Source: Flavobacteriales bacterium (GTDB lineage: Bacteria > Bacteroidota > Bacteroidia > Flavobacteriales_F > PHOS-HE28). From it: a DNA stretch of 64,000 nt. A model generated the notes under the pieces. The model ran no database searches. It saw only the letters and a list, made by a program, of their open reading frames with translations, and was not told the DNA's origin. Where the stretch lies: the NCBI GenBank assembly GCA_016721825.1, contig JADKHI010000002.1:434001-498000 (forward strand), in the 5' to 3' direction. The position numbers and the translations under genes were made by a program. Within the stretch, counting starts at the first letter, position 1. Every line of letters begins with the position of its first letter. Positions 16,370 through 24,209 of the stretch are shown here, piece after piece.

Positions 16370-17309
16370 ACATTACGACCCCGAGGACATCGAGCAGCTG
16401 CTGATGGAGCGCTCCTATGACGAACTGCTGGACGAAGAGCGCGCCTATGTGCTGCGCCACCTCAGCGGCAGAGAGGAGTACGAGGCCATGCGCAAGCTGT
16501 TGGACCATGTGCAACGCTCGGAGCCTGAACCGGAACTGCTGGACGCCGATCCTGCTGTGCGGGCGCATGTGATGCAGGTGTTCCGCGACCAGAGCAAACC
16601 CCAATGGCGGGTCTGGCTGAACAGCGTGGGTGCATTGCTCATGCCTGAAGAGGCCTCTGCCATGTGGCGACCCGCGCTCGCGTTGGCCGGTCTGGCTGCA
16701 GTGATCACCACGGGCGTGTGGTTGTACCGTTCAGGTGACCAGGCCCCCGACCAGCTCGCCGATCTCAAGAAAGTCGAACAAGCTGAACCCCGTAAGCCTT
16801 CCGTCCCGGTCGACAACGCGCCTACAGCGGATGCGCCCGCGCCCACCACAAAGAACGAATTGGCTGCACAGCAACAGCTTCAGCCCACTGTGAGCAATGC
16901 CCAGGGAACGCTCCAAGAAGAACGCAGGGAGGCTCCCGCAACAGGTTCGGCCCTGGAGGAAGTGGCCAATGTCGCAATTGCTTCCGCAGAACCCGTAGCT
17001 GATGAAGAAGTAGCGTACGCGCGAAAGGATGTAGCGGCCAGCGCGGACAGGATGCGCAATGCGGACACTGTTCAGTTCGAGGACGCGGTGAAATTCACTC
17101 AGGCAGCCCCGACCGCAACGAACTCCGGCTACGTGAACAACTGGAGCCTGGCGAACGCGGACGGCACGGTAGCGCGACAGACCGCTGCAGCGAAGGAGAA
17201 GAAAATGGAAGATAGGCGTTCGAAGGCGGGCTCTGACCGGGAGCGCGCATCAAGCCGTAGCCTTTCGGAGGACCAAACAGCGATCGCACTGCTCAACGCA
17301 GCCTGGTAG
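16356..17309 (+). CDS. Putative anti-sigma factor, single-pass membrane protein
   Basis: 317 residues overlapping the sigma factor by 14 bases. Layout: acidic cytoplasmic N-terminal domain (about 1-100, YDPEDIEQLLMERSYDELLDE, helical, suited to binding a sigma factor); one transmembrane helix (about 108-124, ALALAGLAAVITTGVWLY); and a long, low-complexity periplasmic part rich in Ala, Pro, Glu and Lys. No HxxxCxxC zinc motif is seen, so it is not a ZAS-type anti-sigma. The role is inferred from position and topology. Confidence 0.68.
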   Translation: MERREHYDPEDIEQLLMERSYDELLDEERAYVLRHLSGREEYEAMRKLLDHVQRSEPEPELLDADPAVRAHVMQVFRDQSKPQWRVWLNSVGALLMPEEASAMWRPALALAGLAAVITTGVWLYRSGDQAPDQLADLKKVEQAEPRKPSVPVDNAPTADAPAPTTKNELAAQQQLQPTVSNAQGTLQEERREAPATGSALEEVANVAIASAEPVADEEVAYARKDVAASADRMRNADTVQFEDAVKFTQAAPTATNSGYVNNWSLANADGTVARQTAAAKEKKMEDRRSKAGSDRERASSRSLSEDQTAIALLNAAW

Positions 17310-17324
17310 TAGGTAGTTTGAAGA

Positions 17325-17666
17325 TCACTCGACAGTGAAGCGCTGGCTCACGCGGAAATCACGCGCTGTTACCAGCATCGTCAATTCCCCTTTCGGGAAG
17401 GTACCCTTGTCCAGCCGACGGATCAGCTCAGGTGTCATGGCCTTGCCTTCCTCGCGGTAAAGCGTGTGGCCCTCGCTGTCCTTCACCTCGATCACTACGT
17501 TGCCGATCTTGCGGCAGCTCACGATACTGAGGTCGATAAGAGCGGAGTTCCTGGAACAGCAAACCTGCAGCTTCGTTTCCCGAACACAGCCTGGTGCAGC
17601 TGCCATTGCGGGCATAGCTGACAGCAGAGCGAGGGAAAGGCCAACGAGGAGCTTGCGCATTCTCAT
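17325..17666 (-). CDS. Small exported protein of unknown function
   Basis: 113 residues with a signal peptide (MRMRKLLVGLSLALLSAMPA, cleavage near AMAAA). The mature part has four Cys (C, then CC, then C within about 25 residues), likely forming two disulfides, followed by a short beta-rich domain (VVIEVKDSEGHTLYREEG, FPKGELTMLVTARD, QRFTVE). The end resembles the beta-sandwich tail of some T9SS-exported proteins, but it is too short to call. ATG 17660 is an alternative start two codons in. It converges on the anti-sigma gene with 15 bases between stops. Confidence 0.6.
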   Translation of the reverse strand: MRMRKLLVGLSLALLSAMPAMAAAPGCVRETKLQVCCSRNSALIDLSIVSCRKIGNVVIEVKDSEGHTLYREEGKAMTPELIRRLDKGTFPKGELTMLVTARDFRVSQRFTVE

Positions 17667-17730
17667 GCTGTAAAGGTAGGCCGAGGCTCTTGTAAAGTCC
17701 AGTACCAGCTTGATCGGGGATCTTGGAAGC

Positions 17731-18735
17731 CTAGGGGGTCGCGCTCAGGAACGTGGCCTCATGCAGGCTGTTCCCTTCAGATGTATGCAGCGCATAGGTG
17801 AATCCCTTCACCACGCTGCAGGCACCGTGGGCGCCATCCTTGCGCAAGGCCAGGAAGCCCACTTGCGTATCCTTCAAGCCCGGGTTCTTGGCCAGGATGC
17901 GTTGCACAGCCTGTCGGCAGGCCTCTTCAGGCTCAACGCCGTTCCGCATCAGTTCAACAACGGTGTGGCTTCCAGCGATGCGGATCACCAGTTCGCCGGT
18001 GCCGGTGGCGCAGGCGGCACCAACATCGCCGTCAACGAACAAGCCACCACCGATGATAGGCGAATCCCCCACCCGGCCATGCACCTTGAAGGCCATGCCG
18101 CTGGTGGTGCAGCTGCCCGCCATGTGTCCATTGCCATCAACCGCGATAAGGCCAATGGTATCATGGTTCTCCACGTTGGGTGCGGGCCAGTACCGTTGTT
18201 CTTTCTTCCAGTCCTCCCACTGCTTGCGTACCGCGGCGTCCATTGGCACGCTCCGCTTTGTGAAGCCGTTCTCCAGCGCCCAGTGCTGGGCACCTTCACC
18301 TACGAGCATAACGTGCGGGGTGCGCTCCATGATGGCACGGGCCACGCTGATGGGGTGTTCGATCTGTTCAAGGAATGCCACGGCCCCGGCCCTGCCCTCA
18401 TGGTCCTGGATGCAGGCATCCAGTGTCACCACCCCATCGCGATCAGGCATACCGCCCAGCCCAACGCTCCGGTTGGACATGTCGCTTTCCACCACGGCCA
18501 CCCCGGACTCTACGGCGTCGAGCACGGAGCCACCTGCCTTGAGCACATCCCACGCCTTGGCATTGGCTGCAAGTCCATGGTCCCATGTGCTGAGCACCAC
18601 CGGCCCTTTCAGGGGCAACGTCTTGGTGGGTTGAACAACGTTCTCGACCTCAGGCGGCGGAGCTGTACCACAGCCCGTGGCCAACGCGGCAGTGCCCAGG
18701 GCGCTCCACTTGAGGAACTGTCGGCGATCGGTCAT
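17731..18735 (-). CDS. N4-(beta-N-acetylglucosaminyl)-L-asparaginase (glycosylasparaginase)
   Basis: 334 residues. It cleaves the GlcNAc-Asn bond that links N-glycans to protein. It is an Ntn hydrolase that self-cleaves before a catalytic Thr; that site is visible as HDTIGLIAVD (about 190-200). Other family motifs are STWDHGLAANAKAW near the start of the mature protein, VGLGGMPDRDGVVTLDACIQD, GSCTTSGMAFKVHGRVGDSP and GGLFVDGDVGAACATGTGE. The N-terminus (DRRQFLKWSALGTAALATGC) is a twin-arginine signal with a lipobox, so it is exported folded and lipid-anchored. It is divergent from the sugar permease, and the glycosidases that follow suggest a joint role in N-glycan use. Confidence 0.92.
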   Translation of the reverse strand: MTDRRQFLKWSALGTAALATGCGTAPPPEVENVVQPTKTLPLKGPVVLSTWDHGLAANAKAWDVLKAGGSVLDAVESGVAVVESDMSNRSVGLGGMPDRDGVVTLDACIQDHEGRAGAVAFLEQIEHPISVARAIMERTPHVMLVGEGAQHWALENGFTKRSVPMDAAVRKQWEDWKKEQRYWPAPNVENHDTIGLIAVDGNGHMAGSCTTSGMAFKVHGRVGDSPIIGGGLFVDGDVGAACATGTGELVIRIAGSHTVVELMRNGVEPEEACRQAVQRILAKNPGLKDTQVGFLALRKDGAHGACSVVKGFTYALHTSEGNSLHEATFLSATP

Positions 18736-18751
18736 GGTGGTTAAAGCGCGT

Positions 18752-18759
18752 CAAACGTA
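18752..18759 (-). promoter_or_regulatory. -7 promoter element of the glycosylasparaginase gene (TACGTTTG)
   Basis: Exact match to TAnnTTTG, 16 bases upstream of the start at 18735, in the 69-base divergent gap with the sugar permease. Confidence 0.5.
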
Positions 18760-18792
18760 CATCGCGGTCGCGTTCGTAACGGCGAACGATCC

Positions 18793-18800
18793 TATTTTGT
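18793..18800 (+). promoter_or_regulatory. Possible -7 promoter element of the sugar permease (TATTTTGT)
   Basis: One base short of TAnnTTTG; it lies 4 bases before the ATG at 18805. Its position mirrors the divergent asparaginase promoter in the same gap. Confidence 0.3.
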
Positions 18801-18804
18801 GCGC

Positions 18805-20188
18805 ATGACCAAAGCAACAGCCCGTGGCATCGCCTGGCCGATGACCGTGCTCATCTCTCTGTTCTTCATGTGGGGGTTCCTCACGGTAATGAACGACGTT
18901 CTGGTTCCACATTGGAAGGAAGCCTTCCAACTGAGCTATGCGCAAAGCCTGCTGGTGCAGTTCTGTTTCTTCGGCGCCTATTTTCTAGGTTCCATGCTCT
19001 ACTATTTCAGTTCGCTGAGCGGTGCCGACCCGATCCAGCGTTTCGGTTACAAGAGGGCCGCAGTGGGGGGATTACTTCTTTCGGCCACGGCTTGCCTGCT
19101 CTTCATCCCGGCCTCGTACAGCCATTCCTACTCAGGCTTCCTACTTGCACTTTTCATGTTGGGTCTGGGCTTCACCCTGTTGCAGATCGCAGCGAACCCG
19201 TTCGTGGCCATCATCGGAAGTGCGGAAGGTGCCAGCAGCCGGCTGAACCTGGCGCAGGCCTTCAACTCATTGGGGACCACCTTGGCACCGCTCGTGGGCG
19301 GATGGCTGATCTTCGAACGGTTCCAAGGAGATGCGGCGATCCGCTATCCCTATGCTGTTTATGCCGGTCTCTTCGTGCTGCTCGCCATATGGGTGCAACT
19401 GACGCCTTTGCCTGAACCACCGCGCGCGGAAGAGGCCCGAGGTAACGCCTTACGCCACCGCTCCTTACGCCTGGCCATGATCGCGATCTTCTGTTACGTG
19501 GGTGCAGAGGTCACCATTGGCAGTCTGATCATCAACTTCCTCAAACTGCCCGAGGTGATGGGATTGCCGGAGAAAGCCGCCAAGAACTACCTGAGCCTCT
19601 ACTGGGGCGGTGCCATGGTCGGACGCTTCCTTGGCGCACTAGCGCTCAACAACAAGCTACCCTCGCGCAGGATGATGTTGATGTTGCCGGGTCTGAGCTT
19701 CCTTCTGTTCCTGTTGCTCATGGTGATCAATCAGGCTGGTGGTGGGTTGGACATCAAGCACCTCTGGCCGATGCTGGTGCTGATCTTCGCGAACATGGGG
19801 GCCTTCGATGATCGCCGGCCGGAACCCCGGCCGTACGGTGGCTCTTTTCGCGACCATCGCAGCCCTGTTGCTTGTTTCGGCCGTGATGCTGCATGGCGCC
19901 ATGGCCATGTGGGCCCTGGTGGCGATCGGCCTGTTCAACTCGATCATGTGGAGCAACATCTTCACCCTCGGGATCAAGGGCCTTGGGCATGAGGCCAGCC
20001 AAGGCTCTTCGCTGCTGGTGATGATGATCGTAGGTGGTGCGCTCCTCCCCTTCCTCCAAGGGTTGGTGGCCGACCTAATGGGCACAGAGACCAACAAGGA
20101 CGCCGGCCTGCAGATCTCTTTTCTGCTGCCCGTTCTCTGCTACGCTTACCTGGCCTGGTACGGCTTCAACCGCAGCAAACACGCATGA
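18805..20188 (+). CDS. Sugar MFS transporter, FucP/glucose-galactose permease type, interrupted by a one-base frameshift
   Basis: A proton-coupled inner-membrane sugar importer. The N-terminal signature FFMWGFLTVMNDVLVPHWK and the mid-protein QIAANPFVAII...ASSRLNLAQAFNSLGT are typical of the FucP/GGP subfamily. About twelve hydrophobic segments are present if two frames are joined. The first frame is good up to NMG at about 19800, then turns to nonsense ending at 19992; the correct sequence continues in the next frame (MIAGRNPGRTVALFA from 19808) to TGA at 20186-20188. Removing one G from the GGGGG run at 19797-19801 restores one protein of about 460 residues. The end overlaps the ROK kinase start by 4 bases, which argues for a functional couple and for a sequencing error. 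Confidence 0.85.
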
Positions 20189-21102
20189 TCGCTGGCATCG
20201 ACATCGGTGGCACCAGCACCAAGATCGGGTTGGTGCGGGACGGCAAGGTCGTCGCCACCAAGCGCATCCCCACCGTGGGCGAGGATGCGCCCGGCATTCC
20301 ACCTGGCACCGCCTTCGCGGAAGCGCTCGCTAGCGCCCTGAAAGGCCTCTGCGACGAGCATGGTGCCGTTACGGCCTGTGGGATCGGTGTGCCCAACGGC
20401 AACCCTTTCACCGGAAGCATCGACCGGGCGCCGAACCTGCCCTGGAAGAGCGACGTGCCGCTGGCCCGCATGCTTCAAGACCGGCTTGGCGTGCATTGCT
20501 CCCTCGGGAACGATGCCAACGCCGCCGCGCTGGGCGAATGGAAATACGGGGCTGGACAAGGCTGCAACGACCTGCTCGTGGTCACGCTCGGCACCGGGCT
20601 AGGCAGCGGCATCATCGTGGATGGCAAGTTGTTGCTTGGCCCGTACGGCAATGCCGGCGAACTGGGCCACACAACCTTGGTGATCGATGGCCGCATGTGC
20701 ACCTGCGGTCGCAAAGGTTGTTTGGAGACCTACGTGAGCATCCGCGGCATGCGCCAGACCTACCTGGACCTTGCCGACAGCTCCGAACCGTTGAAAGCCG
20801 AAGGCGTGCTGCCGATCGCCGAGCAGGCCCGCAACGGCGAGGACGCTGCGATCCAGACCTTCCGCGATACCGCGCGCTGGCTCAGCGTGGGTTTGGTGAA
20901 CGCGGTGGCCATGACCGTACCGAAACGCATCGTGCTGTTCGGCGGCATCGCCCGCAACGGCGACCTGCTGATGGGACCCTTGAAACGGCGGTTCGAGGAG
21001 GACCTGTTCTACATCTATCACGACAAGGTGGAACTGTTGCTCAGTGCCTTGCCGGAGGATGATGCTGGGATCCTTGGGGCGGCGGCGTTGACCGAACAAT
21101 AG
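20185..21102 (+). CDS. ROK family sugar kinase
   Basis: 305 residues; ATP-dependent phosphorylation of a hexose or N-acetylhexosamine in the cytoplasm. Motifs: N-terminal phosphate loop IAGIDIGGTSTKIGLV; catalytic Asp in LGNDANAAALGEW (about 110-122); GTGLGSGI; the ROK zinc motif around ELGHTTLV and CTCGRKGCLE; and a C-terminal adenosine segment VLFGGIARNGDLL. Start ATG 20185 overlaps the permease stop (ATGA), implying translational coupling, so the imported sugar is probably its substrate. Given the neighbouring mannosidases and glycosylasparaginase, mannose or GlcNAc is likely, but ROK specificity cannot be read from sequence alone. Confidence 0.92.
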   Translation: MIAGIDIGGTSTKIGLVRDGKVVATKRIPTVGEDAPGIPPGTAFAEALASALKGLCDEHGAVTACGIGVPNGNPFTGSIDRAPNLPWKSDVPLARMLQDRLGVHCSLGNDANAAALGEWKYGAGQGCNDLLVVTLGTGLGSGIIVDGKLLLGPYGNAGELGHTTLVIDGRMCTCGRKGCLETYVSIRGMRQTYLDLADSSEPLKAEGVLPIAEQARNGEDAAIQTFRDTARWLSVGLVNAVAMTVPKRIVLFGGIARNGDLLMGPLKRRFEEDLFYIYHDKVELLLSALPEDDAGILGAAALTEQ

Positions 21103-21123
21103 GTGGCATTCCGCGCCGTGGGC

Positions 21124-21131
21124 TAGGTTTG
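21124..21131 (+). promoter_or_regulatory. -7 promoter element of the GH92 gene (TAGGTTTG)
   Basis: Exact match to TAnnTTTG in the 35-base gap after the ROK kinase, with only 6 bases before ATG 21138. A leaderless transcript is expected if it is used, separate from read-through of the permease-kinase operon. Confidence 0.45.
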
Positions 21132-21137
21132 GGGAAC

Positions 21138-24100
21138 ATGCGAACCCCCTCCTTGATCTATCGTCGTGCGGATCGACCCTGTGGGTCGACGCTACAGGTG
21201 CTGGTTACCGCGCTGGTCGTATCCGCAGCTCTTGATGCGAACGCGCAGGCGATCGATCGCGCCCGCGACCTCGTCAATCCCTTCATCGGTACAGGCGGAC
21301 ATGGCCACACCTTCCCTGGCGCCTGTGTGCCGAACGGCTTGGTGCAGTTGAGCCCGGACACACGACCCGACGGGATAATGGACTGGGACGGATGCGGGGG
21401 CTACCATTACAGCGACAGCATCATCTACGGCTTCAGCCACACGCACCTGAGCGGCACTGGTGTGGCGGACCTGTGCGATGTGTTGATCACACCTGTGGCC
21501 GGTAGCGGCGGTATGGCCTTCGATGGATCCGCAACGCGATCGCTCTTCAGCCACGCTAGCGAAGAGGCCAGTGCCGGGTACTACAAGGTGGACCTGTTGG
21601 GGCCACCCCACTCCGGCGCCGACGGAAGTTCTGTCCAAGCAGCTCGACCAACGCGCTTGGCCGGGTCCAGCATCCGCGCTGAACTGACGGCCACGGCTCG
21701 TGTGGGGGTCCATCGCTATCAGTTCCCCAAGGGTCAAGCCGCGCGCATCGTGCTCAACCTCTCCCATCGCGACAAGCTGCGCGGGTCCGAGATCCGTCAG
21801 ATCAGCCCGACCGAGGTCGTGGGCGAGCGTCGCTCCTCCTCCTGGGCCAGCGACCAGCACCTCTTCTTCTGCATCCGCTTCAGCAAGCCGATCCAGGAGG
21901 AGGACATCTTCCCATCGAACCTTGCGACCGGCCTCCTCGCAGGATACCAATTCGGGCCGCTCGAAGAACCACTCGTCGTCAAGGTCGGCATCAGCGCTGT
22001 GAGCGTTGAAGGAGCCCGTGCGAACCTGGATGCTGAGGTTGCGGGGTGGGACTTCGACGCGGTGCGCAAGCAGGCCGAGGACAAGTGGAACGCCAAGCTC
22101 GGCAAGATCGAAGTGACCGGCGGCACGCGCGAGCAGCAACGCATCTTCTACAGCGCTCTCTACCACACGTACGTGGCACCCTACATCTTCAACGACGTGG
22201 ATGGCAATTACCGGGGCATGGACGGGCAGGTGCACCATGCGGACCACAATGTGTACACGGTCTTCAGCCTGTGGGACACCTTCCGTGGCCTGCACCCGTT
22301 GATGACGATCCTGGAACCGGACATGACGGCGGACTGGATCAAGACCTTCCTACTGCACTACCAGCAAGGCGGGCGGTTGCCGGTCTGGGAGCTTTGGGGC
22401 AACGAAACGGACTGCATGATAGGCTACCACAGCGTGAGCGTGATCACCGATGCCTACCAGAAGGGCATCCGGGGCTTCGACGTGCAACTGGCGCGAGAGG
22501 CCATGCAGAAAGGTGCCATGCGCGATGAACCCGGGCTACAAGCCTACCGCACCAAAAGCTTCATCAGCAGCGAGGACCAGAGCGAAAGCGTGAGCAAGAC
22601 CTTGGAGTACGCTTACGACGATGCGTGCATAGCGCGATTCAGTGCCTACAGTAGCCCGACTCCATGGCGGGACGACACGATACGTTACTTCTTTAAACGA
22701 GCTGAGAGCTTCGCGAACCTCTATGATCCCTCCACCGGTTTCTTCAGGGCCCGCAGGAACGGCGGTTTCGTGGCAGGCTTCGACCCGTTCGAGGTGAACT
22801 TCAACTTCACTGAAGCGAATGCTTGGCAGTACAGCCTCTTCGTGCCGCAGGATGTGGACAAACTCATCGAGCTGCACGGCGGCAAGGCCGGTCTGGAGGC
22901 CCACTTGGACCAGTTGTTCACGGCGAAAAGCAAGACCAGCGGCCGCGAGCAGGCGGACATCACCGGGCTGATCGGGCAGTACGCGCACGGCAACGAGCCC
23001 AGCCACCACATGGCCTACCTCTACAACCGCGTGGACAAGCCGGAGAAGACACGCGCCATGGTGAAGCGGATCATGGACGAGATGTACCACGATGCCCCCG
23101 ACGGACTGAGCGGCAACGAGGACTGCGGACAGATGAGCGCTTGGTACGTGCTCAGCGCCTTGGGCTTCTACCCGATCTCCCCAGGCATCAACGAACGATA
23201 TGAACTGGGTTATCCGCTGTTCGACGAAGCCACGATCCACATGCCTGGAAGGGATCGGAGCATGGTGATGACAACTACCGTTCCCTTCGACACTATCCTT
23301 TCTTCTTACTGGATCGATCACTCTGAGCTTATACGCGGTGGAGAGATCGCGTTCCGAGAAGACCGCTCAGCATTTCAATTGTACTGGCGGGATCCCAGGG
23401 TGCTCGATGGCGCATACGTCAAGGAGAACAAGCAGCCATGTTCTACGCCCAGCCGCCCCGGCGCACCGCTCATCCAAGCAGCAGCGGCTGCCTTCAGCGA
23501 TTCACTGGAAGTAACGGTGACCGGTTGTGGCTCCTGCATGGTCGAAGAGGCCGGTGCGACCAGGACCTGTTCAGTGGGCAAGCCCTTCGTGATCCACAAC
23601 ACGGCCACCGTTTCCGTAGCATGGAACGAAGACTACTCCCCTGTCATCGCGCACTACACCAAGACCGATGGCTCGCGGATCATCACGCTGGGCAGCACCT
23701 ATGCGAACGAGTATGCTGGCGGCGGCGATCGCGCCTTGGTGGACGGGCTTCGTGGGGGTCCCGATTTCCGCACAGGCGAGTGGCAGGGCTACCATGATCA
23801 GGATGTGCTGGCAACCATCGACCTCGGTCGGGTTCGGAAACTGAACCATGCCGGTGTAGGCATGCTGCAGGACCAGAACTCCTGGATCTTCTATCCCGAA
23901 TACGTTGACATCGCCTGGAGCATGAACGGCCGCCAATGGAGCAGTACGAAACTGGTGCCCGGTGTGGACCGTAGGGCTGAAGGCGGCTTGAACATGGACC
24001 TGTGGAGCGGCACCATCGGCAAAAAGGCCCGCTTCATCAAGGTAATGGCGAAGAACGGAGGCCCCTGCCCCGAATGGCACAAGGGCAAAGGCGGCGCCAC

Positions 24101-24140
24101 ATGGATCTTCCTCGATGAGCTGCTGCTCGACGTCGAGTGA
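21138..24140 (+). CDS. Glycoside hydrolase family 92 alpha-mannosidase
   Basis: 1000 residues, exported. GH92 enzymes are calcium-dependent exo-alpha-mannosidases that trim N-glycan mannose. Family marks: VNPFIGTGGHGHTFPGAC at the start of the mature protein, YGFSHTHLSGTG, WDTFRGLHPLMT, NEPSHHMAYLYN (about 615) and the acid-catalyst segment GLSGNEDCGQMSAWYVLSAL (about 655). A C-terminal galactose-binding-like module (about 850-1000) begins after the catalytic core (DGSRIITLGSTYANEY onward). ATG 21138 is chosen over the in-frame TTG 21129, which lies in the promoter box. The signal peptide contains an odd RADRPCGST stretch encoded by a REP-like hairpin (21173-21198). It is followed by a bidirectional terminator. 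Confidence 0.93.
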   Translation: MRTPSLIYRRADRPCGSTLQVLVTALVVSAALDANAQAIDRARDLVNPFIGTGGHGHTFPGACVPNGLVQLSPDTRPDGIMDWDGCGGYHYSDSIIYGFSHTHLSGTGVADLCDVLITPVAGSGGMAFDGSATRSLFSHASEEASAGYYKVDLLGPPHSGADGSSVQAARPTRLAGSSIRAELTATARVGVHRYQFPKGQAARIVLNLSHRDKLRGSEIRQISPTEVVGERRSSSWASDQHLFFCIRFSKPIQEEDIFPSNLATGLLAGYQFGPLEEPLVVKVGISAVSVEGARANLDAEVAGWDFDAVRKQAEDKWNAKLGKIEVTGGTREQQRIFYSALYHTYVAPYIFNDVDGNYRGMDGQVHHADHNVYTVFSLWDTFRGLHPLMTILEPDMTADWIKTFLLHYQQGGRLPVWELWGNETDCMIGYHSVSVITDAYQKGIRGFDVQLAREAMQKGAMRDEPGLQAYRTKSFISSEDQSESVSKTLEYAYDDACIARFSAYSSPTPWRDDTIRYFFKRAESFANLYDPSTGFFRARRNGGFVAGFDPFEVNFNFTEANAWQYSLFVPQDVDKLIELHGGKAGLEAHLDQLFTAKSKTSGREQADITGLIGQYAHGNEPSHHMAYLYNRVDKPEKTRAMVKRIMDEMYHDAPDGLSGNEDCGQMSAWYVLSALGFYPISPGINERYELGYPLFDEATIHMPGRDRSMVMTTTVPFDTILSSYWIDHSELIRGGEIAFREDRSAFQLYWRDPRVLDGAYVKENKQPCSTPSRPGAPLIQAAAAAFSDSLEVTVTGCGSCMVEEAGATRTCSVGKPFVIHNTATVSVAWNEDYSPVIAHYTKTDGSRIITLGSTYANEYAGGGDRALVDGLRGGPDFRTGEWQGYHDQDVLATIDLGRVRKLNHAGVGMLQDQNSWIFYPEYVDIAWSMNGRQWSSTKLVPGVDRRAEGGLNMDLWSGTIGKKARFIKVMAKNGGPCPEWHKGKGGATWIFLDELLLDVE
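21171..21198. repeat. REP-like hairpin repeat, copy 1, inside the GH92 signal-peptide coding region
   Basis: TCGACCC-TGT-GGGTCGA is a 7-bp inverted repeat followed by CGCTACAGG. A close relative lies at 49200-49228 with the same loop-side GT-GGGTCGACGC and tail ACAGG. Two copies in one window suggest an interspersed palindromic repeat family. Confidence 0.4.
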
Positions 24141-24156
24141 ACGGTTCGCCCGAACA

Positions 24157-24193
24157 CGAAGAAGCTCGGCTTTGCGGCCGGGCTTCTTCGTTC
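24157..24193. terminator. Bidirectional hairpin terminator between GH92 and the T9SS protein gene
   Basis: CGAAGAAGCTCGGC (24157-24170) pairs with GCCGGGCTTCTTCG (24177-24190), 13 of 14 positions, with a 6-base loop and TTCC after it. It separates convergent genes ending at 24140 and 24210. Confidence 0.7.
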
Positions 24194-24209
24194 CATGGAA
24201 TGTTGGCGA

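Noticed and set aside
16370..17309. Zinc-binding anti-sigma domain
   Set aside because: No HxxxCxxC motif in the N-terminal part; the anti-sigma call rests on position and topology only.
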